A DNA stretch of 64,000 nt, taken from assembly GCF_001982605.1 (NCBI RefSeq), contig NZ_MLCN01000029.1:1-64000 (forward strand). The letters run 5' to 3'. This document shows, piece by piece, positions 36,317 through 44,945 of the stretch (position 1 is the stretch's first letter; each line of letters opens with the position of its first letter). The notes beneath the pieces are model-generated. The model worked only from the letters and a program-made list of their open reading frames with translations. It was not told the origin of the DNA and made no database searches. The position numbers were made by a program, and so were the translations under genes. This DNA comes from Alkanindiges hydrocarboniclasticus. Lineage in GTDB: Bacteria > Pseudomonadota > Gammaproteobacteria > Pseudomonadales > Moraxellaceae.

Positions 36317-36401
36317 TGGTGCGGATGAGAGGACTTGAACCTCCACGTCTTGCGACACTAATACCTGAAACTAGCGCGTCTACCAATTCCGCCACATCCG
36401 C
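36317..36401 (-). tRNA. tRNA-Leu (CAG)
   Basis: Acceptor GCGGATG / CATCCGC, anticodon loop TTCAGGT between CTAGT and ATTAG (anticodon CAG), long variable arm, T-loop TTCAAGT, discriminator A and encoded CCA. 85 nt with CCA. Confidence 0.96.
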
Positions 36402-36663
36402 ATGCAGTAGGTGCGCTATATTAGGAATATTTTAGAAAGTCGTCAAGCCAATCTGATCAATGCTTGAGCTAATAAATATCAGTTTGTTGCAAAATTAATC
36501 AAAAGATTGCATTAAGCAGTATTAATCCCATATAAAATCTGCATGCACCTAAAAATCTAGCATGAATACAACAAACTGCAACTTGTCATCGTGCATTATC
36601 AATTTTAGTGTATCTTAGCAAGGTAAACTGATTTTTGTTATTAAAGCGTATAAAAGAGAACCT

Positions 36664-39021
36664 ATGAATTGGCAAGACCCTGATGCCGCACGCGAAGCTG
36701 AACGCTACGACTCCCCGATTCCCAGCCGTACCCTGATTCAACAAACCGTTGAATCCCGCAAGGACGGCCTGTCCCATGCAGAGCTGGTGGAAGAATACCA
36801 GCTGGACCAGCCGGACGCCATTGAGGCACTAAGCCGCCGCTTAACTGCCATGGTGCGTGACGGCCAGTTAATTCGCTCTGCGGGCTATCCGCCACTCTAC
36901 CGCGTGGCAACTGATGAAGATCTGCTTATTGGCCGTGTGCAAACCAATGCCAAGGGTTTTGGTTTTGTGGTACTGGAAGGTCAAATGGACATCTTCCTGC
37001 CAGAGCGCGAAATGCGACTGGTATTTAATGGGGATATCGTTAAGGTACGCCAGAACGGTACGGATCGCCGTGGCCGCATGACTGGTTATATTGTCGAGGT
37101 GATTGAGCACCAGCAGCGTGAACTGATTGGTAAAGTGGTTGAGCATGAAGGTGACTTTTTTGTCCAGCCTGCCCAGCCGAATGGTCATCAGCCAATTGCG
37201 CTGGAACCTGAACAAATTGCCACTGCTGGCCTAAAGCCTGGTGATTCGACCCAGATTGCCATTGATGAATGGCCAACCCGTGATGAGTTTGCCAACGGTC
37301 ATATTATTGCCAACCTGGCTGACAAGGCCGATAGCCAGCTTATTATTCCAGCCACCATTCTGGATTTTGACCTGCCGTTTGAATTTAGCGATGAAGTACT
37401 GGCTGAAACTGCAAAATTTGATGAACCCGGCGCGCGTGACCGTAAGGATCGCATTGATTTACGTGATCTGCCCTTGGTTACTATCGATGGTGAAGATGCG
37501 CGCGACTTTGACGATGCCGTATATGCTGAAAAACGCGCCGGCGGTGGTTATCGGCTGGTGGTTGCCATTGCAGACGTTAGCCATTATGTGAAGGTTGGTA
37601 CAGCACTGGATGATGAAGCACAGGATCGGGGTACGTCGGTTTATTTTCCCAACCATGTAATTCCCATGCTGCCAGAAGCATTATCCAATGGCCTATGCTC
37701 ATTAAAACCAGAGGTTGACCGCCTATGCATGGTGTGTGACATCAAGCTGTCACGGCAGGGCCGCGTTACTGGTTATGAGTTTTACCCATCCGTCATGCAT
37801 TCACAGGCACGCCTCACCTATAATCAGGTGGCGTCGTACCTGAATGGCCAGACTGATGCAGTGCCTGACAAGGCAGCGGTGCGTAAGTCATTAAATGTGC
37901 TGTTTCAACTGTTCCAAACCCTGCTGACAGTTCGTCAGGAACGTGGTGCCATGGAATTTGAAACTGTAGAAACCTACATGACTTTTGATGAGCTGGGTGC
38001 CATTCAGCAAATTCTGCCACGTAGCCGCAATGATGCGCATCGCCTGATTGAGGAATGCATGTTGCTGGCCAATGTCTGTGCGTCAGATTTTGCGCTTAAA
38101 AATGATTTGCCAATTTTATACCGCAACCATGAAGCGCCTGAAGCCACCCGTGTGCAAAAAGTACGCGATTATGTGCGCCTGCTGGGTTTTGATTTTCCGG
38201 AAAAACCAACGCAAAGCGACTATCAGTACATTATTGAAAAAACCAAGGATCGCGTGGATGCCACCAGCATTCATGCTGTGCTGCTACGCTCCATGATGCA
38301 AGCCTATTACGGGCCTAAAAACCTTGGTCATTATGGCTTGGCGTATGATGCATATACGCATTTTACCTCGCCAATTCGTCGCTACCCGGATTTGCTACTG
38401 CACCGTGCAATTAAGGCTTTTTTAAAGCAAAAGCCCAGTGAGCTGGAAGGTCAAACGCTGTCAAATGCTGGTGAGCACTACTCACAAACTGAGCGTCGGG
38501 CCGACGAAGCATCACGTAGTGTAATGAGCTGGCTCAAATGTCACTATATGGAACAGCACATTGGTGAAGAGTTTGACGGCACCATTACCTCGGTCACTGA
38601 CTTTGGTTTGTTTGTCACCCTTACTGAACTATATGTTGATGGCATGTTGCATATCAGCCAGCTGGGTGATGATTATTTTGTGTATGATGCCATTAGCCAA
38701 AGTCTGTTTGGCCAGCAGCATGGCCAGCGTTTTAGTCTGGGTGACCAAGTCCGTATTAAAGTCATGGCGGTGCATCTGGAAGAACGCAAAATTGACTTTG
38801 GCTTGGTCAAGCAGTTAACTGCTCAGGGCCGTGCTATCCGTGAGAAGGCACCTCGTGCGCAGTCTCCTGCGGAAGCTAACGCCAGTGCCAAAAAGAAAGT
38901 TGCCAGCAAAGCAAAAGGCTCCAAACCTGCCAAGACTGAGCCTGCGGAAAGCCCCAAGAAAGTCAAAAAACCACGCAAAAAAACCAAAAAGCCTAACGCA
39001 AAGCCTAAAACCAAAGAGTAA
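36664..39021 (+). CDS. rnr: Ribonuclease R
   Basis: 785 residues. A helix-turn-helix-like N-terminus (residues 20-75), cold-shock domains, and the RNB catalytic domain with the metal-binding aspartates in IDGEDARDFDDAVYAE. The S1 domain follows (GEEFDGTITSVTDFGLFV), then a Lys-rich tail of ~60 residues typical of RNase R. It is a processive 3'-5' exoribonuclease that degrades structured RNA. Start follows GAGAACCT. Confidence 0.96.
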   Translation: MNWQDPDAAREAERYDSPIPSRTLIQQTVESRKDGLSHAELVEEYQLDQPDAIEALSRRLTAMVRDGQLIRSAGYPPLYRVATDEDLLIGRVQTNAKGFGFVVLEGQMDIFLPEREMRLVFNGDIVKVRQNGTDRRGRMTGYIVEVIEHQQRELIGKVVEHEGDFFVQPAQPNGHQPIALEPEQIATAGLKPGDSTQIAIDEWPTRDEFANGHIIANLADKADSQLIIPATILDFDLPFEFSDEVLAETAKFDEPGARDRKDRIDLRDLPLVTIDGEDARDFDDAVYAEKRAGGGYRLVVAIADVSHYVKVGTALDDEAQDRGTSVYFPNHVIPMLPEALSNGLCSLKPEVDRLCMVCDIKLSRQGRVTGYEFYPSVMHSQARLTYNQVASYLNGQTDAVPDKAAVRKSLNVLFQLFQTLLTVRQERGAMEFETVETYMTFDELGAIQQILPRSRNDAHRLIEECMLLANVCASDFALKNDLPILYRNHEAPEATRVQKVRDYVRLLGFDFPEKPTQSDYQYIIEKTKDRVDATSIHAVLLRSMMQAYYGPKNLGHYGLAYDAYTHFTSPIRRYPDLLLHRAIKAFLKQKPSELEGQTLSNAGEHYSQTERRADEASRSVMSWLKCHYMEQHIGEEFDGTITSVTDFGLFVTLTELYVDGMLHISQLGDDYFVYDAISQSLFGQQHGQRFSLGDQVRIKVMAVHLEERKIDFGLVKQLTAQGRAIREKAPRAQSPAEANASAKKKVASKAKGSKPAKTEPAESPKKVKKPRKKTKKPNAKPKTKE

Positions 39022-39027
39022 GTTAAC

Positions 39028-39056
39028 GCCGTCATCCCTAGGATGACGGCACTTTA
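39028..39056 (+). terminator. Probable terminator after rnr
   Basis: Perfect 10-bp GC-rich stem GCCGTCATCC / GGATGACGGC, loop of 3 and then ACTTTAATTT; the T-run is weak. Confidence 0.6.
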
Positions 39057-39086
39057 ATTTCAAATCCCAAATAGAGCCATTCTTCC

Positions 39087-39794
39087 ATGCACTTAAAATT
39101 TCGTGCGATAGCCTTAATTCTCATAACTGTTAGCGCTGGCCTGTCCTTGACAGCCTGCACTCCCTCCAGTCAGCAGGAACACCGTATTATCGAGCTGCAA
39201 GCTCAGGCATGGCATGACGTCAACAATGATGAAGCTGTTGCCATTCTTTATACTCAGCAACAGGCTGCTAATCCCCAACAACTAAACCAGCAGATTCAAC
39301 AAAAATTAAATAGTGCATTTGATATTGCGAAAAAATATCCCAGCGTAAAGGTCAGCTCAGGTCAGCAAAATACCTCACCAACCTATAATCAAAGACAACG
39401 GATTACAGGATGGACCACCCATGCTGAAATTATCCTTAAAAGTACCGATTTAAAAGCAGTCAGTGAGTTACTGGGCATATTGCAGGATCAACTTATGCTA
39501 CAATCCCTACAGTTTCAGGTTTCTACCCAACAGCGTGAGCGGGTCGAAAACCAGCTAATCAGTGAAGTTTCCAAGACTTTCCAGCAAAGAGCAGCGATTG
39601 CACAACAAGCCTGGCAATCCTCTCACTATGAACTAGTCAGATTTAAAATTTTAAGCAATACGCAATCTACGCAGCCTGTTATTTATCAAACAGCCATGGC
39701 TGATGCTGCTGCACCGGCGTCTGCACCCGTGCCCATACAGGCTGGTCAGAGCCAGATTATTGTTGAGGCAATTGGCAGTGTTCAATTGAAATAA
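39087..39794 (+). CDS. SIMPL-domain (DUF541) lipoprotein
   Basis: 235 residues. Signal peptide and lipobox LTAC (Cys24). The rest has the SIMPL pattern: an AEIILKSTDLKAVSELLG segment after an RQRITGWTTH core, and a C-terminal VEAIGSVQLK strand. SIMPL proteins are envelope proteins of unclear role. Upstream of rpoZ's promoter; it is not part of the usual gmk-rpoZ-spoT block. Confidence 0.75.
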   Translation: MHLKFRAIALILITVSAGLSLTACTPSSQQEHRIIELQAQAWHDVNNDEAVAILYTQQQAANPQQLNQQIQQKLNSAFDIAKKYPSVKVSSGQQNTSPTYNQRQRITGWTTHAEIILKSTDLKAVSELLGILQDQLMLQSLQFQVSTQQRERVENQLISEVSKTFQQRAAIAQQAWQSSHYELVRFKILSNTQSTQPVIYQTAMADAAAPASAPVPIQAGQSQIIVEAIGSVQLK

Positions 39795-39796
39795 TC

Positions 39797-39825
39797 TTGA
39801 GTTCAACACGTAATAGCCGTATAAT
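39797..39825 (+). promoter_or_regulatory. Sigma-70 promoter of rpoZ-spoT
   Basis: TTGAGT (39797-39802), 17-bp spacer, TATAAT (39820-39825), about 45 bp upstream of the rpoZ ATG. It starts only three bases after the SIMPL gene stop. Confidence 0.75.
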
Positions 39826-39871
39826 TTTCGGTCTTTCCAAATCCTCACCTTAACCGCAAGCGAGAACCATA

Positions 39872-40147
39872 ATGGCACGCGTAACTGTAGAAGACTGCCT
39901 GGGTGCAGTAGAAAACCGTTTTGAACTGGTTCTGGTCGCTTCCAAGCGTGCACGTCAGCTGGCACGTGGCATTAGTGAGCCAACCTTGCCGTGGGACAAC
40001 GACAAGCCAACCGTCATGGCGCTGCGTGAAATTGCCGAAGGTCATGTAACCCGCGATATCCTTAAGCAAAAAGATGAAGCACTGCAACCGTCCAGCCTTG
40101 ATCTGGCACTGGCTCCTGCCCTGAATCTGGATAACTTTAGTTTTTAA
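39872..40147 (+). CDS. rpoZ: RNA polymerase omega subunit
   Basis: 91 residues, normal. The N-terminus [19 protein letters not shown] and [14 protein letters not shown] are the omega signature. It helps assemble the beta' subunit and is needed for one ppGpp site. Its own promoter is upstream, a terminator follows at 40204, and spoT lies next; omega and SpoT proximity is conserved. Confidence 0.97.
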   Translation: MARVTVEDCLGAVENRFELVLVASKRARQLARGISEPTLPWDNDKPTVMALREIAEGHVTRDILKQKDEALQPSSLDLALAPALNLDNFSF

Positions 40148-40203
40148 GTCCAGTTTCTGCTTTTCAGTTTTAAAGCCATGTGTAACATTCACGCTGTAAC
40201 CAG

Positions 40204-40240
40204 AAAAGCCTGATTTTATGAAAGTCAGGCTTTTTTGATT
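40204..40240 (+). terminator. Terminator between rpoZ and spoT
   Basis: Perfect 10-bp stem AAAAGCCTGA / TCAGGCTTTT with a 11-nt loop, followed by TTTGATTTTT. It may let only part of the rpoZ transcript reach spoT, which has 210 bp of own leader. Confidence 0.85.
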
Positions 40241-40356
40241 TTTGTGCATAGCAATGCATAAAAAATAAATTATCAATTGACAAGAACTGCGTTTTGCTTT
40301 TCATTAGAAGGTTAACGTAGACTTTATTTGCCTAGGTCCGTCTTTACTCAGGAATC

Positions 40357-42486
40357 ATGCCCATGCAAGGCGACGTTATTCGTCATGCCCAGCAACAACT
40401 TGCCAATATTCTGGCTGCCTATTTAAATGCTGAACAAATTCAGCAGATTATTGCTGCCTGTGATTTTGCCAACGATGCCCATAACGGGGTTATCCGTAAA
40501 AGTGGTGAACCTTATATCCTGCATCCTATTGCAGTAGCCTGTATTCTGGGTAATATGCATCTGGATGCAGATAGCCTGATGGCGGCGCTACTGCATGATG
40601 TGATTGAAGATACGCCCATTAGTAAATCAGAAATTGCCAACCTGTTTAGTGCCAAGGTCGCTGAACTGGTTGATGGCGTGACCAAGCTCACCATCTCCAA
40701 GGACAAACAGGACAATAAAGCGGCTTCATTTCGTAAAATCCTGCTGGCAACCCTGCATGATCCGCGTGTCATTATTATCAAACTGGCTGACCGCCTGCAT
40801 AACATGTCTACGCTGGATGCCCTACGCCCGGAAAAACGCCAGCGGATTGCGCAGGAAACCTATGATATCTTTGTGCCCATGGCGCGACTGGTAGGCATGA
40901 ATGACATTGCAGACCAGCTAGAACTCCTGTGTTATGAAAACCTTGATCCTGCTCTTTTTACCCGTATCCAGACTGCATTACAAACTACCCGAACACAGCG
41001 CAGCACCTATCAGAAAGTCTGGGCAGAGCGCCTTGATAAAACCATCAAAACCCTTGGCCTGAATGGCACACTCGAAGAAAAAGACAATAATATCCAGCTA
41101 TTCCAACGCTTCTTTAAAAATAAAACCGATTTAAACTCACTCATTCATATCCATGCTTTTGACATTGTGCTAGAAACTGTGGCGGCCTGCGACCAGCTGG
41201 CTGCCTACCTCAAGCAGCATTATCATGTATTAAAGCTGGCTGACCATATTCGTAACCCCCTGCCTGGTGGCAATCAGGCCCTCGAACTATCATTACGTGG
41301 CGAAGTCACTACACTGGACTTAACGCTGCAAACCCCGCGTATGCGCGAAGCAGCGCGTCTGGGGGTAGTACTGGGTGAATCCGCGCCACAAGCCAGTCGC
41401 TCGGCGATTCAGGCTTCCCTAACCAACCTTAGCGAACTGATTGACCGCGATTGTGCCAAAACCACCTTAAGCTCATTGCTGGATTACCTGCATCGCGAAA
41501 AGATTCTGGTTTCAACGCCAGATGGTGATATTCATGAGCTACCCCGTGGGGCCACTGCAGTTGATTTTGCCTACGCTGCCAGTTTGTTTTTAGGCAACCA
41601 TGCTATTGGTGCCAAGATTGATGGCATCATCAAGCCCTTAAGCACTCCCTTAAACAGTGGCGAAGTGGTTGAAGTCATCACCGATGTACTGGCAACCCCC
41701 AATCCCGAATGGCTCAGTTTCGTCAATACCCAAAAAGCCCGCCGTTCTATCCAGAATATTTTGCGCGATCAGGATATCGAAGAACAGCGTCTGGTTGGCC
41801 AGCAGGCTCTTAACCGTGCGCTTAAGCTCTACCATCATAGCCTGACCGACCTTAGCATACAGGATTGGGAAAACCTGCTCACCTGGCGGCATGTCCATAG
41901 TAAAGAGCAGCTGTTTGAGCAAATTGCCATTGGTGACCTGTTACCACAACTGGTCGCATCGCGCCTGTTTGCCGACCAGAACCAGCAAGCACTGCTAACC
42001 TCCAGTCAGTTGATTCGTGGCACAGAAGGCATTGATGTCCGCTACGCCAATTGCTGCACGCCTATTCTGGATGACCCAATTCGTGGCCATTTAACCCGTC
42101 GTGGGCTGATTGTCCATCGGGCACGCTGTAGTAACCTGTTGCATGAAAACCAGCAACACCCGGAAAATATTATTCCGCTCACCTGGCAAGAGTGTGAACA
42201 GGCCGATGCACGTTTTCCGGCATACCTGTGCATTGATGAAAAACTGGATGATGAGCAAACCACTGAAATTATCTATAAAATCCGCCAATTTCAGGCCGGC
42301 CTTGAGCAGATGACCAGTGACGATGAAAAAACTTATCTGTCACTGATTGTGCGCGATCGTGATCATCTGGCGCGTTTAATTCGTGAATTACGTATTTTAC
42401 TGGACTTTCCCAGCCTGACCCGTTTAGATAGCGCCTTTAGTATCCGCGAACGTGAATACTCAGCCAAACAAGATTCTTTAGCTTGA
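40357..42486 (+). CDS. spoT: SpoT-type (p)ppGpp hydrolase with degenerate synthetase domain
   Basis: 709 residues. The N-terminal HD hydrolase domain is complete: His56, His80-Asp81 and Glu84-Asp85 in AALLHDVIEDTP and the KLADRLHNM motif. The synthetase domain (~225-370) has lost the RxKxxxS start, the GYQSLH loop and the EVQIRT strand that normally bind GTP/ATP, so synthesis is not expected. A TGS domain (DIHELPRGATAVDFAYA) and a C-terminal regulatory region follow. Moraxellaceae SpoT is known as a hydrolase-only form. Confidence 0.93.
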   Translation: MPMQGDVIRHAQQQLANILAAYLNAEQIQQIIAACDFANDAHNGVIRKSGEPYILHPIAVACILGNMHLDADSLMAALLHDVIEDTPISKSEIANLFSAKVAELVDGVTKLTISKDKQDNKAASFRKILLATLHDPRVIIIKLADRLHNMSTLDALRPEKRQRIAQETYDIFVPMARLVGMNDIADQLELLCYENLDPALFTRIQTALQTTRTQRSTYQKVWAERLDKTIKTLGLNGTLEEKDNNIQLFQRFFKNKTDLNSLIHIHAFDIVLETVAACDQLAAYLKQHYHVLKLADHIRNPLPGGNQALELSLRGEVTTLDLTLQTPRMREAARLGVVLGESAPQASRSAIQASLTNLSELIDRDCAKTTLSSLLDYLHREKILVSTPDGDIHELPRGATAVDFAYAASLFLGNHAIGAKIDGIIKPLSTPLNSGEVVEVITDVLATPNPEWLSFVNTQKARRSIQNILRDQDIEEQRLVGQQALNRALKLYHHSLTDLSIQDWENLLTWRHVHSKEQLFEQIAIGDLLPQLVASRLFADQNQQALLTSSQLIRGTEGIDVRYANCCTPILDDPIRGHLTRRGLIVHRARCSNLLHENQQHPENIIPLTWQECEQADARFPAYLCIDEKLDDEQTTEIIYKIRQFQAGLEQMTSDDEKTYLSLIVRDRDHLARLIRELRILLDFPSLTRLDSAFSIREREYSAKQDSLA

Positions 42487-42537
42487 CTCAGGAATTGGTT
42501 ATCATCCTGCAAAATTTATAAATGATTGGAGTCTTTC

Positions 42538-42927
42538 ATGACACGTATCGTCATTCACAGTGAACAAGCACCAGCCGCCATTGGAACTTACTCACAAGCC
42601 ATCAAGATTGACAACGTGGTGTATTTGTCAGGCCAGATCGGACTTGATCCTTATAGCATGGAACTGGTGGACGGTATTGAAGCGCAAATTCGCCGCGTTT
42701 TCGATAACCTAAAAGCAGTGTGTGAAGCAGCCGGCGGCTCTTTAGCTGATATTGCCAAACTCAATATCTTTTTGACAGATCTCGGTAACTTCCAACTGGT
42801 TAACCAGATTATGGGTGAATACTTTACACAGCCCTATCCTGCCCGTGCCGCCTTGGGTATAAACACCCTACCTCGTAATGCACTGGTTGAAATGGATGGT
42901 ATTCTGGTTATCAATAACCAAAGTTAA
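42538..42927 (+). CDS. ridA: RidA family enamine/imine deaminase
   Basis: 129 residues from ATG 42538, preceded by GGAG; the in-frame ATG at 42526 is rejected. [10 protein letters not shown], the AIKIDN-side YSQAIK, and [20 protein letters not shown] (arginine that binds carboxylates) are the RidA signature. It hydrolyses 2-aminoacrylate and related reactive imines. Located directly after spoT, as is common. Confidence 0.96.
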   Translation: MTRIVIHSEQAPAAIGTYSQAIKIDNVVYLSGQIGLDPYSMELVDGIEAQIRRVFDNLKAVCEAAGGSLADIAKLNIFLTDLGNFQLVNQIMGEYFTQPYPARAALGINTLPRNALVEMDGILVINNQS

Positions 42928-42946
42928 TACTATTGATTAACCTACT

Positions 42947-42971
42947 AAGCTGCCTTGTGCGGCTTTTTTAT
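42947..42971 (+). terminator. Rho-independent terminator of ridA
   Basis: Stem AAGCTGC / GCGGCTT with one G-T pair, a 5-nt loop, and TTTTT after it. Confidence 0.75.
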
Positions 42972-43023
42972 TGCTTATGGAATAGAGCACCGGAATTATT
43001 TTTGTAAGCTGGAATACGACAAC

Positions 43024-43053
43024 TTGACATTTGATAATAATTATCAATAATAT
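43024..43053 (+). promoter_or_regulatory. bfd promoter overlapped by a canonical Fur box
   Basis: TTGACA at 43024-43029 and a likely TAATAT at 43048-43053. Between them TTGATAATAATTATCAA (43031-43047) is a 17-bp dyad symmetric about its central base and equals the 7-1-7 Fur site TGATAAT-N-ATTATCA. Fur-Fe(II) binding would block RNA polymerase, so bfd should be iron-repressed. Confidence 0.85.
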
Positions 43054-43095
43054 CTATTATCTTATTTGTACTTCCAACTACGGAAACAAAAGACT

Positions 43096-43290
43096 ATGTA
43101 CATTTGCCTGTGCCGTGCCGTAACTGATCGCCAAATCCGGGAAAGTGTTGAAAATGGGGCTTCCAGCTTCCGTGAAGTGCGTGAAGAACTGGACGTTGGT
43201 ACTTGTTGTGGTCGTTGTGTACCAGAAACCCGTGAATTAATCGACCAGGCTCTCTCAGAAATTGCTGGCCGTATTTCCGTTGCTGCTTAA
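43096..43290 (+). CDS. bfd: Bacterioferritin-associated ferredoxin
   Basis: 64 residues from ATG 43096; an in-frame upstream start at 43066 would put codons over the promoter. The [2Fe-2S] ligands are all present in CLCRAVTD and GTCCGRCVPE, followed by LIDQAL. Bfd reduces the haem in bacterioferritin so that stored iron leaves it. The Fur box upstream matches iron-starvation expression, and bfr is next. Confidence 0.95.
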   Translation: MYICLCRAVTDRQIRESVENGASSFREVREELDVGTCCGRCVPETRELIDQALSEIAGRISVAA

Positions 43291-43619
43291 GCGCTACCTA
43301 TCATCGTTTCATTTTCTCCTCTCCCGTTTTCAACATAACACTATAAAGCTGAAGCGGGCTTTTTCCTTTTCTGTATTCCAAGGCTTGTCACTTCTACAAA
43401 CTATGGCCTTAATGTGATTGTCATTTTCATTTGCGGTTCCATAAACTGCTCGAAAAGCCGAGCTATTTTTTATAATCTATAAGCAAGTTAAATACCCAAG
43501 CTAAAAGTAGTACCTCAGTTAACCCGCTATACATCGAGCGTAGCTCTTGTCTTTTTACGAAGCATGCTCGTCAAGGCAATGCTTTGCTTATTATATTATC
43601 CTCAATCAGGAGAATTACC
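43291..43619. other. bfd-bfr intergenic region; no gene, weak promoter-like sequence
   Basis: 329 bp without an open frame of note. A Fur-like but poor match (GATTGTCATTTTCATTT around 43420) is the only regulatory hint. bfr therefore may have its own promoter, unlike an operon with bfd. Confidence 0.4.
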
Positions 43620-44084
43620 ATGAAAGGTGATCGTCAAGTTATTGTTCACTTAAATAACGTACTGTATAACCAACTAACGGCGATTAACCAGTACTTTCTT
43701 CATGCCCGTATGCTAAAGGACTGGGGCATTGAAAAATTAGGCCAGCATATCTATAAAGAATCCATTCATCAAATGAAGCATGCCGATAAAGTAATTGAGC
43801 GAATCTTATTTCTGGAAGGTCTCCCCAATCTACAGCAGTTAGGCAAACTACATATTGGTGAAAATACCCGGGAAATTTTAGCCTGCGACCTACGCATGGC
43901 CAATGATTCCCATATCACCTTAAAGGCAGCCATTGCCTATGCCGAGCAATCCGCAGACTTTGTTACCCGTGACATGCTGCGTGCAATTATGGCAGAAGAA
44001 GAAGAATATATTGACTGGACTGGAACTCAGCTTGCCTTAATTGAGAGCGTAACGCTGGAAAACTTTATTCAGTCGCAGATTTAG
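43620..44084 (+). CDS. bfr: Bacterioferritin, haem-binding type with degenerate ferroxidase centre
   Basis: 154 residues from ATG 43620, preceded by AGGAGAAT. The ferritin four-helix fold is clear (AINQYFLHARML, HQMKHADKVIERILFLEG). Met52, the axial haem ligand, is kept. Of the ferroxidase ligands (E. coli numbering E18, E51, H54, E94, E127, H130), I read Q18, Q51, H54, A94, E127, Y130: four of six are changed. It is therefore likely an iron-release/haem subunit that needs a catalytic partner subunit encoded elsewhere. Confidence 0.93.
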   Translation: MKGDRQVIVHLNNVLYNQLTAINQYFLHARMLKDWGIEKLGQHIYKESIHQMKHADKVIERILFLEGLPNLQQLGKLHIGENTREILACDLRMANDSHITLKAAIAYAEQSADFVTRDMLRAIMAEEEEYIDWTGTQLALIESVTLENFIQSQI

Positions 44085-44164
44085 ACTTTAGAGATTCATC
44101 CACGTCACTGTAATTGGCTTTAGGCCAGTTTTTTTATAGCTATCTTTTATTGATTTTAATTTTG

Positions 44165-44198
44165 GTTCTGCTATCATTGTAATCATTGACAGCAGAAC
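44165..44198. promoter_or_regulatory. Operator of the FitAB-type toxin-antitoxin operon
   Basis: Inverted repeat with 12-bp arms GTTCTGCTATCA / TGACAGCAGAAC (one mismatch) and a 10-bp spacer, ending 12 bp before the antitoxin ATG. Likely bound by the FitA-FitB complex for autorepression. Confidence 0.65.
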
Positions 44199-44209
44199 TG
44201 GAAACTACG

Positions 44210-44461
44210 ATGGCTAATCTTGTTATCCGCAATATAGAGGATAGTTTAAAAGAGCGCTTACGTGTGCAAGCAGCCCATCATGGCCGCTCCATGGAAGAAG
44301 AGCTACGTTGTATTCTAAGAGAAACCTTGCTTAAAGAAGCGCCCGTTAAAAAAGCGTTTGGCAGTCACCTTCATGCTCGCTTTACAGCACTGGCATCTAC
44401 CGCGCTAGAGCTGCCTCCTCGCAACACGGATCTTGCTAGCGGTGTTGATTTTCTAGCATGA
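44210..44461 (+). CDS. FitA-type ribbon-helix-helix antitoxin
   Basis: 83 residues from ATG 44210 (GGAA 8 nt upstream); frame extends to 44186 over the operator and is rejected. MANLVIRNIEDSLKERLRVQ and AAHHGRSMEEELRCILRETL form the ribbon-helix-helix DNA-binding domain, and the C-terminal tail would wrap the toxin. It overlaps the toxin start by 4 bp (ATGA). Binds the operator at 44165-44198. Confidence 0.9.
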   Translation: MANLVIRNIEDSLKERLRVQAAHHGRSMEEELRCILRETLLKEAPVKKAFGSHLHARFTALASTALELPPRNTDLASGVDFLA

Positions 44462-44877
44462 AATATTTGCTAGATACCAATATACTCTCTGAAATAATGC
44501 GTGGTGCGCCTAACCCTCATGTTGTGGTATGGCTTGATCAGCAAAACCCGGCTCATCTATATATCAGTGCCATTACTGTAGCAGAAATTTTATATGGTAT
44601 TGCTCGCTTGCCTGAGGGACAACGAAAACAGAAATTAGCGATTGCCGCTGTAGCCATGTTTCAGGAAGATTTTAAAAACCGTATCTGCGGCTTTGATCAA
44701 TTTTCTGCCGAATTTTATGCAGACCTGGTTAATCAGCGAGTTTGCCGGGGCCTTGCAATTAGTCAATCAGATGCACAAATTGCGGGTATAGCCCTTTGTC
44801 AGCAGATGACTGTAGTTACCCGGAATATCAAAGATTTTTCACAAATTGATGGCCTAACTGTCCTCAACCCTTTTTAA
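44458..44877 (+). CDS. PIN-domain toxin, FitB/VapC type
   Basis: 139 residues. The acidic PIN residues are Asp6 (LLDTNILSE), Glu43 (TVAEILYG), Asp105 (SQSDAQIAGIA) with Asn123 and Asp126 (TRNIKDF), the expected spacing for a functional RNase. VapC-like toxins cleave tRNA or other RNAs; target unknown here. Start overlaps the antitoxin stop. Confidence 0.93.
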   Translation: MKYLLDTNILSEIMRGAPNPHVVVWLDQQNPAHLYISAITVAEILYGIARLPEGQRKQKLAIAAVAMFQEDFKNRICGFDQFSAEFYADLVNQRVCRGLAISQSDAQIAGIALCQQMTVVTRNIKDFSQIDGLTVLNPF

Positions 44878-44945
44878 TTTTATTCTGACAAAAAAGCTAA
44901 AAAGGCATATTAGGACAGAAAGCGAGGATAGCTTTTTGTATTGGA

